NCBI GenBank assembly: GCA_002420145.1
Contig: DIHL01000066.1
Location: forward strand, 1-51,995
Direction: 5' to 3'
DNA: 51,995 nucleotides
From: Bacteroidetes bacterium UBA5697
GTDB taxonomy: Bacteria; Bacteroidota; Bacteroidia; B-17B0; Aurantibacillaceae
The position numbers and the translations under genes are program-made. Shown in pieces: positions 16,152-25,810 of the stretch; the first letter of the stretch is position 1, and the number at the start of each line of letters is the position of its first letter. The notes beneath the pieces are model-generated. The model was not told the DNA's origin. It did no database searches and saw only the letters and a list, made by a program, of their open reading frames with translations.

Positions 16152-17816
16152 ATGAAGTTCAATTTCATTAAAAGTCGTAAATCACTAGCAATTATCTTAT
16201 CGATTGTTGCTGTATCTTGTGGTACGGAGCGTTCTCCAGTTACAGGTTGGTCATATAATGACCCTGACAATGGAGGTTTTGAAAAAATGCCTTATGAGGA
16301 ACAAGAAACTGGTCCAGGTTTAGTATTGATTGAAGGTGGTTCATTTTCAATGGGTCGTAACGAAACGGATGTTACTTATGAGTGGAACAACGTGCCGCGC
16401 CGTGTAACGGTTTCTTCTTTTTATATGGACGAAACAGAGGTGAGTAACTTCTCATATTTAGAATACTTATGGTGGACAAGTCGTGTATTTGGTCCAACTT
16501 TCCCAGATATTTACTACAAAGCTCTTCCTGATACATTAGTATGGAGAGAGAAATTAGCTTATAATGAGCCGTATGTAGAGTATTATTTACGTCATCCTTC
16601 ATATAGAGATTATCCTGTAGTTGGCATTAACTGGCTACAAGCAAATGAATTTTGCGCTTGGAGAACTGACCGTGTGAATGAATTTATTTTAATCCGTGAA
16701 GGATTGTTGGATCATGTTCCAAATCCATCAGATCAAGATTATTTCAGCACTGAAGCTTATTTATCAGGTAAATGGCAAGGTCAATTAAAACAAAAATTAC
16801 CTTCATTTGACGAGCAAAATCCAGAGAGAGATGTGAAAATGGAAGATGGTATCTTTTTGCCAAAGTACAGACTACCAACAGAAGCTGAGTGGGAATATGC
16901 TGCTTATGGTTTAATTGGTAATACAATTGGTGAGCGTATCACTGATCGTAGAATTTATCCTTGGAATGGACATGGTGTTCGTAATTCTGACGAGAAATAT
17001 ATTGGTCAAATTGCAGCAAACTTTGTTCGTGGTAATGGTGATATGATGGGTACAGCAGGATTCTTAAATGATAACGCTGACGTTACAGCCCCAGTTTATT
17101 CATACTGGCCAAATGATTACGGTTTATATAATATGGCTGGTAACGTATCTGAGTGGGTTATGGACGTTTATAGAGCTGCTACTGCAACAGATGCAGACGA
17201 GTTTAGACCTTTCCGTGGTAATGTATTTGTTACTCAAGTAAAAGATAGTACGGATGGTACAATTGCTACTAATATTGATGGTCCTGTTTTTCAAAAATTC
17301 TTCCACAAAGTTAACCCTCCAACTGGTCACGGTGTGAGTGGAGAAACGACTGAGGTTATGGATAGTGTTTTAACTACCATGAATGGAGCGCCTAACGATG
17401 CTGAAGCAATGAACAAAAACAAAAACGTAACAGCTGAAGGTAAATCTGATATCCCAGGACGTGTTAAGTGGAGAGAAGTTTCTGCTGCCGTTTCTTCAGA
17501 TAATTTAGATGAGCGCAGAAATTATAAAACAGCTGATTACATTAGTTATTTAGATGGTGATGTAAATTCAAGTATTTATTATGCAGAAGGAGAAGATGCT
17601 TACAGTGATAAAGCTGATAAGTTAATGTACGAATATGCTAAAACTTCATTAATCAACGATAAATCTCGTGTTTACAAAGGTGGTAGCTGGAGAGATAGAG
17701 CATATTGGTTAAATCCAGGTACTCGCCGTTACTTAGATCAAAGACAATCAACTGCATTTTTAGGATTTAGATGTGCAATGGTGAGAGTTGGAAGTCCAGT
17801 AGGAATGGGTAAATAA
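16152..17816 (+). CDS. gldJ: Gliding motility / T9SS lipoprotein GldJ
   Basis: GldJ is an outer-membrane lipoprotein needed for gliding and for a stable T9SS, related in fold to formylglycine-generating enzyme. The 554-residue protein has a lipobox with Cys 23 (IVAVSCGTE), then GPGLVLIEGGSFSMGR and WNNVPRRVTVSSFYMDETEVSN, the FGE/sulfatase-modifying fold, with LPTEAEWEYAA, YNMAGNVSEWVMD and a C-terminal VYKGGSWRDRAYWLNPGTR. Length and these motifs match GldJ rather than the shorter GldK. The order gldJ then murF is also seen in Flavobacterium. It ends in a strong terminator at 17837-17866. Confidence 0.94.
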   Translation: MKFNFIKSRKSLAIILSIVAVSCGTERSPVTGWSYNDPDNGGFEKMPYEEQETGPGLVLIEGGSFSMGRNETDVTYEWNNVPRRVTVSSFYMDETEVSNFSYLEYLWWTSRVFGPTFPDIYYKALPDTLVWREKLAYNEPYVEYYLRHPSYRDYPVVGINWLQANEFCAWRTDRVNEFILIREGLLDHVPNPSDQDYFSTEAYLSGKWQGQLKQKLPSFDEQNPERDVKMEDGIFLPKYRLPTEAEWEYAAYGLIGNTIGERITDRRIYPWNGHGVRNSDEKYIGQIAANFVRGNGDMMGTAGFLNDNADVTAPVYSYWPNDYGLYNMAGNVSEWVMDVYRAATATDADEFRPFRGNVFVTQVKDSTDGTIATNIDGPVFQKFFHKVNPPTGHGVSGETTEVMDSVLTTMNGAPNDAEAMNKNKNVTAEGKSDIPGRVKWREVSAAVSSDNLDERRNYKTADYISYLDGDVNSSIYYAEGEDAYSDKADKLMYEYAKTSLINDKSRVYKGGSWRDRAYWLNPGTRRYLDQRQSTAFLGFRCAMVRVGSPVGMGK

Positions 17817-17836
17817 TTTTGTTGAAAACTATATTT

Positions 17837-17866
17837 AAAGCCCCTTATCAATCGATAAGGGGCTTT
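17837..17866 (+). terminator. Terminator after gldJ
   Basis: AAAGCCCCTTATC (17837-17849), loop AATC, then GATAAGGGGCTTT (17854-17866) and TTAATTTT. It separates gldJ from murF, whose ATG follows 14 nt later. Confidence 0.92.
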
Positions 17867-17879
17867 TTAATTTTATAGC

Positions 17880-19199
17880 ATGAAGAAATATACAAGTACC
17901 GAAGATTTATATAAGTTATTTATTGATTGTGATCAAAAAATAACCACGGATACCAGAAAATTAGAGAGCGGAGCTATCTTTTTTGCACTGAAGGGAGATA
18001 ATTTTGATGCCAATTTATTTGCTAATAATGCAATTGATAGCGGCTGTGCATACGCTGTAATAGATAATGAGGAAGTATATAGTAATGAAAAGACATTATT
18101 AGTGAAAAATGTTTTAGAAGCATTGCAGCAGTTAGCTCACTATCATCGTAAACAATTACAAATTCCAATAATTGGCATTACTGGAAGTAATGGAAAGACG
18201 ACTAATAAAGAATTAATACAAGCTGTTCTTTCTAAAAAATTTAATGCATATGCTACAAAAGGAAATTTAAACAATCATATTGGAGTTCCTTTAACTCTTT
18301 TAGCTTTAAATAAAACGCATGAGATAGGTATTGTTGAAATGGGAGCAAATCATCAAGGCGAAATTAATATGTTATGTGAAATTGCTGACCCTGACTTTGG
18401 ATTAATCACAAATATAGGAAAGGCTCATTTAGAAGGTTTTGGTGGAGAAGAAGGGGTTAAAAAAGGTAAAAGTGAAATGTACAAGTACCTGAAAAAAAAG
18501 AACGGCAAAATATTTATTAATGGAGATGATAGTGTATTAGTTGAGTTGAGTGAGAATCTGAATAAAATATATTATGGAAACAATTCTGAATTTGATATAC
18601 ATGGTAAACTTTTTTCTTCTGGTGAGTTTGTAGAATTTAAGTGGAATGTAAAGCATAAAGATCTATTGAGTCAACCGTTAGTTAAAACACAAATGTTTGG
18701 ACAATATAATTTCATTAATCTTTTATGTGCCACATGTATTGGTAATTATTTTGGGGTAAACGAAAAGGATATTAACTCAGCTTTAGAAAACTATATTCCT
18801 GAAATGAATAGATCTCAAGTCAAGAAAACCCTTACAAATACAATAATATTAGATGCTTATAATGCCAATCCTAGCAGCATGAATTTAGCAATCGAAAATT
18901 TCGATAAACAAACATTTGATAACAAAGTAGTTGTATTAGGTGATATGTTTGAACTTGGAGAATTTGCAAAGGAAGAACATCGTAAAATTTTAGTCCAGCT
19001 TCAGCAATCCGCTATTAAAAAAGTTTTTTTAGTAGGAGTCCAATTTTTTGAGTTAAAAGATGAGTTTTTAAATTATCATTTTTTTAAGTCGATAATCGAT
19101 TTAAAAGAATTTCTAAGTTCCTGTGATATAAGCCAATCTACTTTATTAATCAAGGGTTCTAGAGGCATGCAATTAGAAAAAACTGTAGATTTTTTGTAG
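17880..19199 (+). CDS. murF: UDP-N-acetylmuramoyl-tripeptide--D-alanyl-D-alanine ligase
   Basis: MurF adds D-Ala-D-Ala to the peptidoglycan precursor in the cytoplasm, the last cytoplasmic peptide step. The protein is 439 residues, with an N-terminal substrate domain beginning with DTRKLESGAIFFALKGDNFD, the ATP-binding loop GITGSNGKTTNKE (about 98-110), EMGANHQGEI, NIGKAHLEGFGG, and in the C-terminal domain LDAYNANPSSM and GDMFELG. It is isolated from other mur genes here and sits beside gldJ. Confidence 0.96.
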   Translation: MKKYTSTEDLYKLFIDCDQKITTDTRKLESGAIFFALKGDNFDANLFANNAIDSGCAYAVIDNEEVYSNEKTLLVKNVLEALQQLAHYHRKQLQIPIIGITGSNGKTTNKELIQAVLSKKFNAYATKGNLNNHIGVPLTLLALNKTHEIGIVEMGANHQGEINMLCEIADPDFGLITNIGKAHLEGFGGEEGVKKGKSEMYKYLKKKNGKIFINGDDSVLVELSENLNKIYYGNNSEFDIHGKLFSSGEFVEFKWNVKHKDLLSQPLVKTQMFGQYNFINLLCATCIGNYFGVNEKDINSALENYIPEMNRSQVKKTLTNTIILDAYNANPSSMNLAIENFDKQTFDNKVVVLGDMFELGEFAKEEHRKILVQLQQSAIKKVFLVGVQFFELKDEFLNYHFFKSIIDLKEFLSSCDISQSTLLIKGSRGMQLEKTVDFL

Positions 19200-19218
19200 T
19201 AAACTTTTTGTTAATTTA

Positions 19219-19250
19219 TTGGTTATTCAGTTATTAAATCCTTAAGTTTG
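19219..19250 (+). promoter_or_regulatory. Promoter of the 644-aa T9SS cargo gene
   Basis: TTG (19219-19221), a 21-nt spacer and TAAGTTTG (19243-19250) fit the Bacteroidota consensus TTG-N17-23-TAnnTTTG. The start codon follows at 19286. Confidence 0.6.
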
Positions 19251-19285
19251 TGTTAATGTTGTTTAATTAAAAAACCAAAAATATC

Positions 19286-21220
19286 ATGAAAAAACAATTA
19301 CTATTTACCACTAGCATTTTCGTTTCGGGATTGTTATGTGCGCAGGTTGCAAATAAGGCAACTAAAATTCCATCAAACCTTGCTAATATAGCGGTTTTGA
19401 AAACTAAAACAATTGATGATAAGGTAACAAACTCTAACTTATCATATCAGTCTAAAGTTCAAGTAAAAAATGCTCAAAAAACAATTGCATTAACAGAGAA
19501 TGTTATTGGCAACACTTATTATGATTTACAGTCTAACAGTAGTGTAGGTGATAGAATTGTTGTAAATGCAGATGGTACAATTGCTACATGTTGGACATTT
19601 GAAGGCGCAGCAGATGGTGGCGCTTATACAAATAGAGGAACTGGTTATGCTTATTATAATGGTTCAGCTTGGTCAGCAGCTCCAACTGTAAGAGTTGAAA
19701 ATGCAAGAGTAGGTTGGGGAAATATTGTTAACACGCGTTCTGGTAAAGAATATATTTTATCACATAATGGCGGCGCGTCTGCTTTACATATGGCTTCTAG
19801 AACAGCTAAAGGAACAGGAGCTTGGTCTAATAGCACAACTTTTATTGCAAATGCTACAGGTGGAAACTGGTGGCCAAGAATGGTAACATCTTCCCCAACT
19901 GGAGGTGATACGATTTATTCAATTTCAATTACTTATCCAGTTGCTAATGGAGGAACTGCATATAATGGATTAGACGGTGCTTTATTATTTTCTCGTTCCA
20001 CAGATGCAGGAGCAACTTGGGATATCGTAAATCAACAACCAACAGGATTTACATCTGCTAATTATTTAGGCTTTGGTGGAGATGCTTATGCTATTACAGC
20101 TAAAGGAAGTACTGTAGCTATTGTTGCTGGAGATTCAGATTCAGATGTTGGTTTAGCAAAATCTACAGATGGAGGAGTTACTTGGACTTACAAAACTGTT
20201 TATCAATTTCCTATCCCATTATGGGACGCTACAACTACATCTTCAGATGTCAATGGAGATGCTGTAGCTGATACTATTAGTACAAATGATGGTTCATTTG
20301 CTATAGGGTTAGACAATAATGGTTTAGCTTATGTTTCTTACGGAGCTTACCGTTTACTTAATGATGCGCCTTCAGCAAATGGATATAGTTATTTTCCATA
20401 CACAGATGGATTATACTTATGGAATGAAAATATGCCTCAAAATGCTGGAGGAACAATTGTAGCAGGTATTGAAGATTTAAATGGAGATAATTATATTTCT
20501 TTTCCAACTCCTACATCTGGAATGTTAGCATTTGGAAGTTTTGGTACTTCTTTATCGTCTTATCCTAGTTTAGCTTTTGATGCCACTAATACAATGTATT
20601 TATCTTATAGTGCAGTAGTTGACAGTATGTTATCTTTAGCTAACGATCCAAAATTAGTTAGACATGTATATATCATTAAATCTACTGATGGTGGTGCTAC
20701 GTTTACTGATCCTTATGATGTTGTTCCTCATAGCTCTGGATCTGAGTCAGAAGGTATGTTCCCTTCAATGGCAAAAAATGTTAATGGATTTGTACATTTA
20801 ATTTACCAAAGAGACTTCTACCCTGGTTATGCTGTTCCACCAGCTACAGGAGATGTAGATGTTGAAAATGTTGATAATCCTAGTGATATTATTTATATTA
20901 AAGTGCCTGTTTCTGAAATTATGGGTAATGCTGTTGGGGTTAAAGAGCTTGCCTCTTCTTCAGTTGATGGTTTAAATTTTTATCCTAATCCTGCTTCTAC
21001 TAATGCAACTATTGATGTTGTATTAAAAGAAACTGCAAAAATGGATATCAATATTCTTAATGCAGTTGGACAAACAGTTTATTCGACTTCAGTTTCAGGA
21101 AATATTGGAAGTAATAAAGTTGAGGTTAATTTAAATAACTTAAGCGCTGGTTTATATTTTTATCAAGTAAAAGTAGCTAATGGTAAAGCTATTACTAAGA
21201 AATTTGCTGTAGAAAAATAA
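19286..21220 (+). CDS. Secreted T9SS cargo protein with sialidase-like (BNR) beta-propeller repeats
   Basis: A 644-residue protein exported by Sec (signal peptide about 1-20, ending LLCAQ) and then by the T9SS. The C-terminal domain (about 560-644) begins FYPNPASTNATID and ends SAGLYFYQVKVANGKAITKKF, a type A sorting domain. The middle contains Asp-box/BNR-type motifs of sialidase-like propellers: SRSTDAGATWDIV, KSTDGGVTWTYK and KSTDGGATFTDP. No sialidase catalytic set is evident, so enzyme activity is not claimed. It has its own promoter and a terminator directly downstream. Confidence 0.88.
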   Translation: MKKQLLFTTSIFVSGLLCAQVANKATKIPSNLANIAVLKTKTIDDKVTNSNLSYQSKVQVKNAQKTIALTENVIGNTYYDLQSNSSVGDRIVVNADGTIATCWTFEGAADGGAYTNRGTGYAYYNGSAWSAAPTVRVENARVGWGNIVNTRSGKEYILSHNGGASALHMASRTAKGTGAWSNSTTFIANATGGNWWPRMVTSSPTGGDTIYSISITYPVANGGTAYNGLDGALLFSRSTDAGATWDIVNQQPTGFTSANYLGFGGDAYAITAKGSTVAIVAGDSDSDVGLAKSTDGGVTWTYKTVYQFPIPLWDATTTSSDVNGDAVADTISTNDGSFAIGLDNNGLAYVSYGAYRLLNDAPSANGYSYFPYTDGLYLWNENMPQNAGGTIVAGIEDLNGDNYISFPTPTSGMLAFGSFGTSLSSYPSLAFDATNTMYLSYSAVVDSMLSLANDPKLVRHVYIIKSTDGGATFTDPYDVVPHSSGSESEGMFPSMAKNVNGFVHLIYQRDFYPGYAVPPATGDVDVENVDNPSDIIYIKVPVSEIMGNAVGVKELASSSVDGLNFYPNPASTNATIDVVLKETAKMDINILNAVGQTVYSTSVSGNIGSNKVEVNLNNLSAGLYFYQVKVANGKAITKKFAVEK

Positions 21221-21243
21221 TATAAAAACTGTAAATATCATTT

Positions 21244-21269
21244 AGAGCTGCTTGTTTTCAGGCAGCTCT
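21244..21269 (+). terminator. Terminator after the 644-aa T9SS cargo gene
   Basis: AGAGCTGC (21244-21251) and GCAGCTCT (21262-21269), followed by ATTTTTTTG. Confidence 0.9.
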
Positions 21270-21321
21270 ATTTTTTTGTAAAAAAAAATGAAGTTTTTCT
21301 TTTTTTGAATAAAAAAAATTA

Positions 21322-21329
21322 TATCTTTG
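21322..21329 (+). promoter_or_regulatory. Putative -7 element TATCTTTG before tRNA-Pro
   Basis: TATCTTTG fits TAnnTTTG, 47 nt before the tRNA 5' end. A TTTG at 21304-21307 is rather close (14 nt) to act as its partner. Confidence 0.45.
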
Positions 21330-21376
21330 CACTCTAATTTTTTTATAAAGTACTTTAATAGCATTTTGTAAAAGAG

Positions 21377-21450
21377 CGGGGTGTAGCGTAGCCCGGTATC
21401 GCGCCACGTTTGGGACGTGGAGGCCGTCAGTTCGAATCTGGCCACCCCGA
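21377..21450 (+). tRNA. tRNA-Pro (anticodon TGG)
   Basis: The acceptor arms CGGGGTG (21377-21383) and CACCCCG (21443-21449) pair fully. The anticodon arm is CCACG-TTTGGGA-CGTGG with TGG at 21411-21413, and the T loop is TTCGAAT. The discriminator base is A at 21450. The CCA end is not encoded (CAAA follows). Confidence 0.97.
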
Positions 21451-21451
21451 C

Positions 21452-21480
21452 AAAGTCTTTCAGAAATGGAAGGCTTTTTT
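21452..21480 (+). terminator. Terminator after tRNA-Pro
   Basis: AAAGTCTTTC (21452-21461) pairs with GGAAGGCTTT (21468-21477), including G-T pairs, and runs into TTTTTT. The remaining gap to recA (21481-21820) is AT-rich; apart from an isolated TAGATTTG at 21734-21741, a possible -7 element for recA, I see nothing in it. Confidence 0.8.
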
Positions 21481-21820
21481 GTTTTGTAGATGTTTGTAGT
21501 TTATATTTTAGCTGTTCGCTGGAGAAATTCTATATGAATATTTTATTCTTTGTCTCAAGATATAAAACGTCAAACAACAATCCCTATTTACTGTTTCATT
21601 ATATAATCGATTAATGATTTTAGATGAATTATTTTGATGATTTTATGATTTATTTTAATTCTGAAACCCTTGTAAATACTACTATTTTTACTAATGCTAC
21701 AAATTATAGCAATCATTTGCTTGAATTTTGATTTAGATTTGTAAAGAATTTGAGATTGTTATAAAGTTGTTAACTAAGCTCATCATTAAATAAGTAACTT
21801 AAAACTATAAAATAAATATC

Positions 21821-22870
21821 ATGGCAAAGAAAACAGACGATTCAGTTGAAACTATTGAGAAAAAAACAGTAGGCAGCGAGAAATTAAAAGCATTACAATT
21901 AACCTTAGATAAGTTAGAAAAAACTTATGGTAAAGGAACAGTAATGAAATTAGGTGATACTACAGTAGAACCTATGGATTCTATATCAACAGGTTCTTTA
22001 GGTTTAGATATTGCCTTAGGAATTGGTGGTTTACCAAGAGGGCGTGTTGTGGAAATATACGGACCTGAGTCATCTGGTAAAACAACCTTAGCTATTCATG
22101 CTATTGCTAACGTGCAAAAAGCAGGCGGTATTGCCGCAATTATTGATGCAGAACACGCATTTGATCGTACATACGCTTCAAAATTAGGAGTAGATATCAA
22201 AAGTTTATTAATTTCTCAACCAGATAATGGAGAGCAGGCATTGGAAATTGCAGATAACTTAATTCGTTCAGGCGCTGTGGATTTAGTAGTAATTGATTCA
22301 GTTGCGGCTTTAACTCCAAAAGCAGAAATTGAAGGAGAAATGGGTGATAGTAGAATGGGTTTACAAGCTCGTTTAATGAGTCAAGCGTTACGTAAGTTAA
22401 CTGGAACAATCAATAAAACAGGATGTTGTTGTATTTTCATCAATCAATTACGTGAAAAAATAGGTGTCATGTTTGGTAATCCAGAAACAACAACTGGCGG
22501 TAATGCCCTTAAGTTTTATGCATCTGTACGTTTAGATATCAGAAGAATTAGTCAAATTAAAGATGGTGATGTTGTAAGTGGAAACAGAACACGTGTGAAA
22601 GTGATTAAAAACAAATTAGCACCTCCTTTCCGTATGGCTGAATTTGATATCGTTTTTGGGGAAGGAATTAGTAAAGTAGGTGAGATTATTGATATTGGTG
22701 TAGATAAAGGAATTATTAAAAAAAGTGGTTCATGGTTTAGTTATGATGAAACTAAATTAGGACAAGGAAGAGATTCAGTAAAAGCAATCTTTGCCGAAAA
22801 CCCTGATTTAGCTCAAGAAATTGAAGATAAAATCATTGCTGTTTTAAAAGAAGAAGCGGCTAACGCTTAG
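21821..22870 (+). CDS. recA: Recombinase RecA
   Basis: RecA is the ATP-dependent strand-exchange protein of homologous recombination and SOS induction. The protein is 349 residues with Walker A GPESSGKTT (81-89), the Walker B strand LVVIDSVAAL, the DNA-binding loop region MGDSRMGLQARLMSQALRK (as one visible motif), and FINQLREKIGVMFGNPETTTGGNALKFYAS read as two adjoining family blocks. The C-terminal tail is acidic. It stands alone and ends in a hairpin terminator. Confidence 0.98.
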   Translation: MAKKTDDSVETIEKKTVGSEKLKALQLTLDKLEKTYGKGTVMKLGDTTVEPMDSISTGSLGLDIALGIGGLPRGRVVEIYGPESSGKTTLAIHAIANVQKAGGIAAIIDAEHAFDRTYASKLGVDIKSLLISQPDNGEQALEIADNLIRSGAVDLVVIDSVAALTPKAEIEGEMGDSRMGLQARLMSQALRKLTGTINKTGCCCIFINQLREKIGVMFGNPETTTGGNALKFYASVRLDIRRISQIKDGDVVSGNRTRVKVIKNKLAPPFRMAEFDIVFGEGISKVGEIIDIGVDKGIIKKSGSWFSYDETKLGQGRDSVKAIFAENPDLAQEIEDKIIAVLKEEAANA

Positions 22871-22893
22871 ATTTTTAAGATTTTTGTTATAAG

Positions 22894-22923
22894 AAATCCA
22901 TCAGTATACCAACTGATGGATTT
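22894..22923. terminator. Terminator between recA and the YiiX-like gene
   Basis: AAATCCATCAGT (22894-22905), loop ATACCA, ACTGATGGATTT (22912-22923), then TTTATTT. It serves recA and reaches to within a base of the convergent gene's stop codon. Confidence 0.9.
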
Positions 22924-22924
22924 T

Positions 22925-23518
22925 TTATTTTACATCAACTAATAAAACAGATTTATAGATATCTTCAGGTGAAACCATCGGTTCATTCATCGGAATTTTA
23001 TTGCCGTATTTTTCATTTAATTTTTCTTTCACCAATGGATTGTTGAGGTCAAAATCGCTTAATTTTCTTGGTTTACAAAGTTCTATTTGTAAACCGTTGT
23101 TATATAATTTATATACTAATTCACTACAATATATTCTTTCATCACTCCAATTAAAGGCCTCGTCATAATCTTTGTGTTCGTATGTTTTAAATAGGGTTTT
23201 TAGTGCATTCACTTCCTCTTTAGATAAAGTTTTATTCCCTAATCGTTTTACAGTTCCTTTTCCACGAGCGGTGAAATCCTCTAAACTTGTTTTTTTAACT
23301 GGTTGAACAGCTTCGTAAACTACCCATTTATTATTTTCTAAAAATAATACGCCGCAATGATTAAACTTACTATGAGTTGCTAATTGAATGGCTTTCCCTG
23401 TTGGACCACTAGTCGCTTGAAAAATAATGTCACCTTCTTTGTAATTATTATTTTGATTAAAATTTAAAAAGAGATGGGATACTACAATAATTACAAATAA
23501 GATAGTTGCATTTTTCAT
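22925..23518 (-). CDS. YiiX/YycO-type permuted NlpC/P60 cysteine hydrolase
   Basis: A 197-residue exported protein (signal peptide or N-terminal anchor about 1-20). The family contains circularly permuted papain-like hydrolases or amidases. Visible hallmarks are the start GDIIFQATSGPTGKAIQLATHS, the catalytic-type His in KFNHCGVLF, and later the Cys in IYCSELVYKLY, the order expected after permutation. Substrate is unknown; cell-wall peptides or lipid amides are the known options in the family. It converges on recA. Confidence 0.82.
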   Translation of the reverse strand: MKNATILFVIIVVSHLFLNFNQNNNYKEGDIIFQATSGPTGKAIQLATHSKFNHCGVLFLENNKWVVYEAVQPVKKTSLEDFTARGKGTVKRLGNKTLSKEEVNALKTLFKTYEHKDYDEAFNWSDERIYCSELVYKLYNNGLQIELCKPRKLSDFDLNNPLVKEKLNEKYGNKIPMNEPMVSPEDIYKSVLLVDVK

Positions 23519-23678
23519 ATTTTAAATGTTTAGTTTAGTTGCATAGTACGATTGTTTCATTCTTTTAGTTACTGCTTGGCTTTATTTTTAAAGAAGTTTA
23601 ACAAAATAAGACATAACTCTCATTTTATAAATTTTCAGAAAAAACATCTATAAGTCCTTTTTTTATTAATAGATAATG

Positions 23679-23686
23679 TAACTTTG
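23679..23686 (+). promoter_or_regulatory. Putative -7 element TAACTTTG before the MORN-variant gene
   Basis: TAACTTTG fits TAnnTTTG and lies 34 nt before ATG 23721; the upstream partner is only a T-tract. Confidence 0.45.
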
Positions 23687-23720
23687 CATACAATATAAGT
23701 TATAGGTAAAAATCATTTTT

Positions 23721-24521
23721 ATGCAAAAGTATTATATCATATTTTTTTCTTTAATCTTCAGTTTTGTAACTAATGCTCAAACGCAAACAGATGCTAATGG
23801 TAAAAAGCAAGGTTATTGGAAAAAGAAAGACGAAAAGACAAATAAATTAATTTATGAGGGTTTATTCAAAGACGATAAACCTCAGGGAGTATTTAAATAT
23901 TATTATCCTCATGATACAATTAAAGCAATCATGAATTTTAAGCAAGATGGCAAAATAGCTTATTCAACTATGTTTCATCCTACTGGCAAAAAAATGGCTT
24001 ATGGAAAATATATTGGAGAAGATAAAGATTCTGTTTGGACGTATTTTGATGATAAAGCGGTTTTAATTTCAAAAGAAACATATCTTAAAGGAAAAAAAGA
24101 CGGAATGGAATATGTTTATTTCCCTGATGGTGTGGTAAGTGAAGAAAGAAAGTATAAAATGGGGAAAATGGACGGTCCTTTTAAATTATATTATGATAAA
24201 AATTTAGTTAAGAGTGAAGGGGTATATTTAAATGGTCAACTAGAAGGTAAGAATGTTTTTTATTTTCCTAATGGAGTAACTGCCGCTGTTGGTTATTACA
24301 AGAACGGTTATAAAACTGGTCCTTGGATATACAGAGATAAAACAGGAAAGGTAAAAGAAAAAGAATTGTATAAAGCAGGAGGGAAATTAGCAACAAGTAA
24401 AGAAACAGAAGCTTTTTTTAGTAAAAATAAAACTACTGACGAAAAGCCTAAAGCAACAGATACAAAAACTACAACAACAAAATCTGGAACGAAAACAACA
24501 AATAAGCCAGCAAAAAAATAA
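23721..24521 (+). CDS. Exported MORN-variant repeat protein
   Basis: This 266-residue protein has a signal peptide (about 1-19, ending TNAQ) followed by about eight short repeats of the MORN_2/YwqK-like type (YEGLFKDDKPQGVFKYY, YGKYIGEDKDSVWTYF, EYVYFPDGVVSEERKYKMGKMDG, YLNGQLEGKNVFYFPNG; read singly). The tail (about 230-266) is low-complexity Lys/Thr. The stop is 3 nt before mnmA, so the two form an operon, perhaps only by convenience. No function is known. Confidence 0.85.
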   Translation: MQKYYIIFFSLIFSFVTNAQTQTDANGKKQGYWKKKDEKTNKLIYEGLFKDDKPQGVFKYYYPHDTIKAIMNFKQDGKIAYSTMFHPTGKKMAYGKYIGEDKDSVWTYFDDKAVLISKETYLKGKKDGMEYVYFPDGVVSEERKYKMGKMDGPFKLYYDKNLVKSEGVYLNGQLEGKNVFYFPNGVTAAVGYYKNGYKTGPWIYRDKTGKVKEKELYKAGGKLATSKETEAFFSKNKTTDEKPKATDTKTTTTKSGTKTTNKPAKK

Positions 24522-24524
24522 AAG

Positions 24525-25631
24525 ATGAGTAAGCACGGAAAAGTATTAGTGGCGATGAGTGGCGGGATTGATAGTTCTGTGGCGGCTATGATGTTGCATG
24601 AACAAGGTTATGAAGTAATTGGTATTACCATGAAAACATGGGATTACGAATCATCTGGTAGTAGCAAAAAAGAAACAGGCTGTTGTAGTTTAGATAGCAT
24701 CAATGATGCTCGTTCCATGGCTGTAACATTTGGATTCCCTCATTATATTTTGGATATCAGAGGCGAATTTGGCGATCACATCATTAATAATTTTGTTGAA
24801 GAGTATCTTGCTGGTCGTACACCAAATCCTTGTGTTTTGTGTAATACACACATTAAATGGGAAGCTTTATTAAAAAGAGCAGATATGCTAGATTGTGAGT
24901 TTATTGCAACTGGTCATTATGCTCAACTCCGCGAAGAGAATAATCGTAAGGTTATTTTTAAAGGCATTGATCAAGGGAAAGACCAAACCTATGTGTTATG
25001 GGGTTTAGGACAAGAAAGTTTAAAAAGAACAATGTTTCCTTTGGGAGGATATAAAAAAGCGGAGATAAAACAAATGGCAAAGGATGCTGGATTTATAGAT
25101 TTGGCAAATAAAAGCGAAAGCTATGATATTTGTTTTGTTCCCGATAATGATTATCGTGCGTTTTTAAAACACCGTTTGCCAAACTTAGAAGCTAGTGTAG
25201 AAGGTGGAGATTATATTTTTAAAGGAAAAAAAGTAGGTAAGCACAGAGGTTATCCTTTTTACACTATTGGTCAACGAAAGGGATTAGATTTAGCAATGGG
25301 TGATCCTGTTTTTGTTAAAGAAATCATCCCTGAAACAAACACGGTTGTGTTAGGCGATTTGGAGGATTTGAAAGAAATGGAAATTAATGTCCGTGATTTT
25401 AATTTAATTAAACACGAAAGTTTACCTCAAGATTATGTGGCATTAACTAAAATTAGATACAAGGATGCTGGACGTTTAAGCACCATTAATGTTGTTGGAG
25501 ATAAATTAAATATTGTTTTTCATGAATCGGCTACAGGTATTGCTCCAGGACAAAGTGCTGTAATATACGAAGGAGATGATTTAATTGGTGGTGGTTTTAT
25601 TGATAGAAAACCATTATTGAATTTACAATAA
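24525..25631 (+). CDS. mnmA: tRNA-specific 2-thiouridylase MnmA
   Basis: MnmA makes 2-thiouridine at wobble position 34 of tRNAs for Lys, Glu and Gln. The protein is 368 residues with PP-loop SGGIDSS (12-18), the first catalytic Cys C103 in TPNPCVLCN, and the second C203 in YDICFVPDNDYR. The conserved GKDQTYVLWGL and GLDLAMGDPVFV of the C-terminal beta-barrel are present. The start follows the preceding gene by 3 nt. Confidence 0.96.
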   Translation: MSKHGKVLVAMSGGIDSSVAAMMLHEQGYEVIGITMKTWDYESSGSSKKETGCCSLDSINDARSMAVTFGFPHYILDIRGEFGDHIINNFVEEYLAGRTPNPCVLCNTHIKWEALLKRADMLDCEFIATGHYAQLREENNRKVIFKGIDQGKDQTYVLWGLGQESLKRTMFPLGGYKKAEIKQMAKDAGFIDLANKSESYDICFVPDNDYRAFLKHRLPNLEASVEGGDYIFKGKKVGKHRGYPFYTIGQRKGLDLAMGDPVFVKEIIPETNTVVLGDLEDLKEMEINVRDFNLIKHESLPQDYVALTKIRYKDAGRLSTINVVGDKLNIVFHESATGIAPGQSAVIYEGDDLIGGGFIDRKPLLNLQ

Positions 25632-25651
25632 TATATTTCAAGTAGATGATG

Positions 25652-25678
25652 ACGCTGGTATGAGAAATCTACCAGCGT
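25652..25678 (+). terminator. Terminator after mnmA
   Basis: ACGCTGGTA (25652-25660) and TACCAGCGT (25670-25678), followed by TTTTTATTTT. Confidence 0.9.
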
Positions 25679-25810
25679 TTTTATTTTCCAGATGTTTTGT
25701 AAATGACACCAGTTATCGTAAATAAACGACCAGTTGCTAAACGCCAAAAACTTTTTATTGTTATGATGGTATAATTATTCAGAATGCTTAACAATCTAAA
25801 ATTATATGTT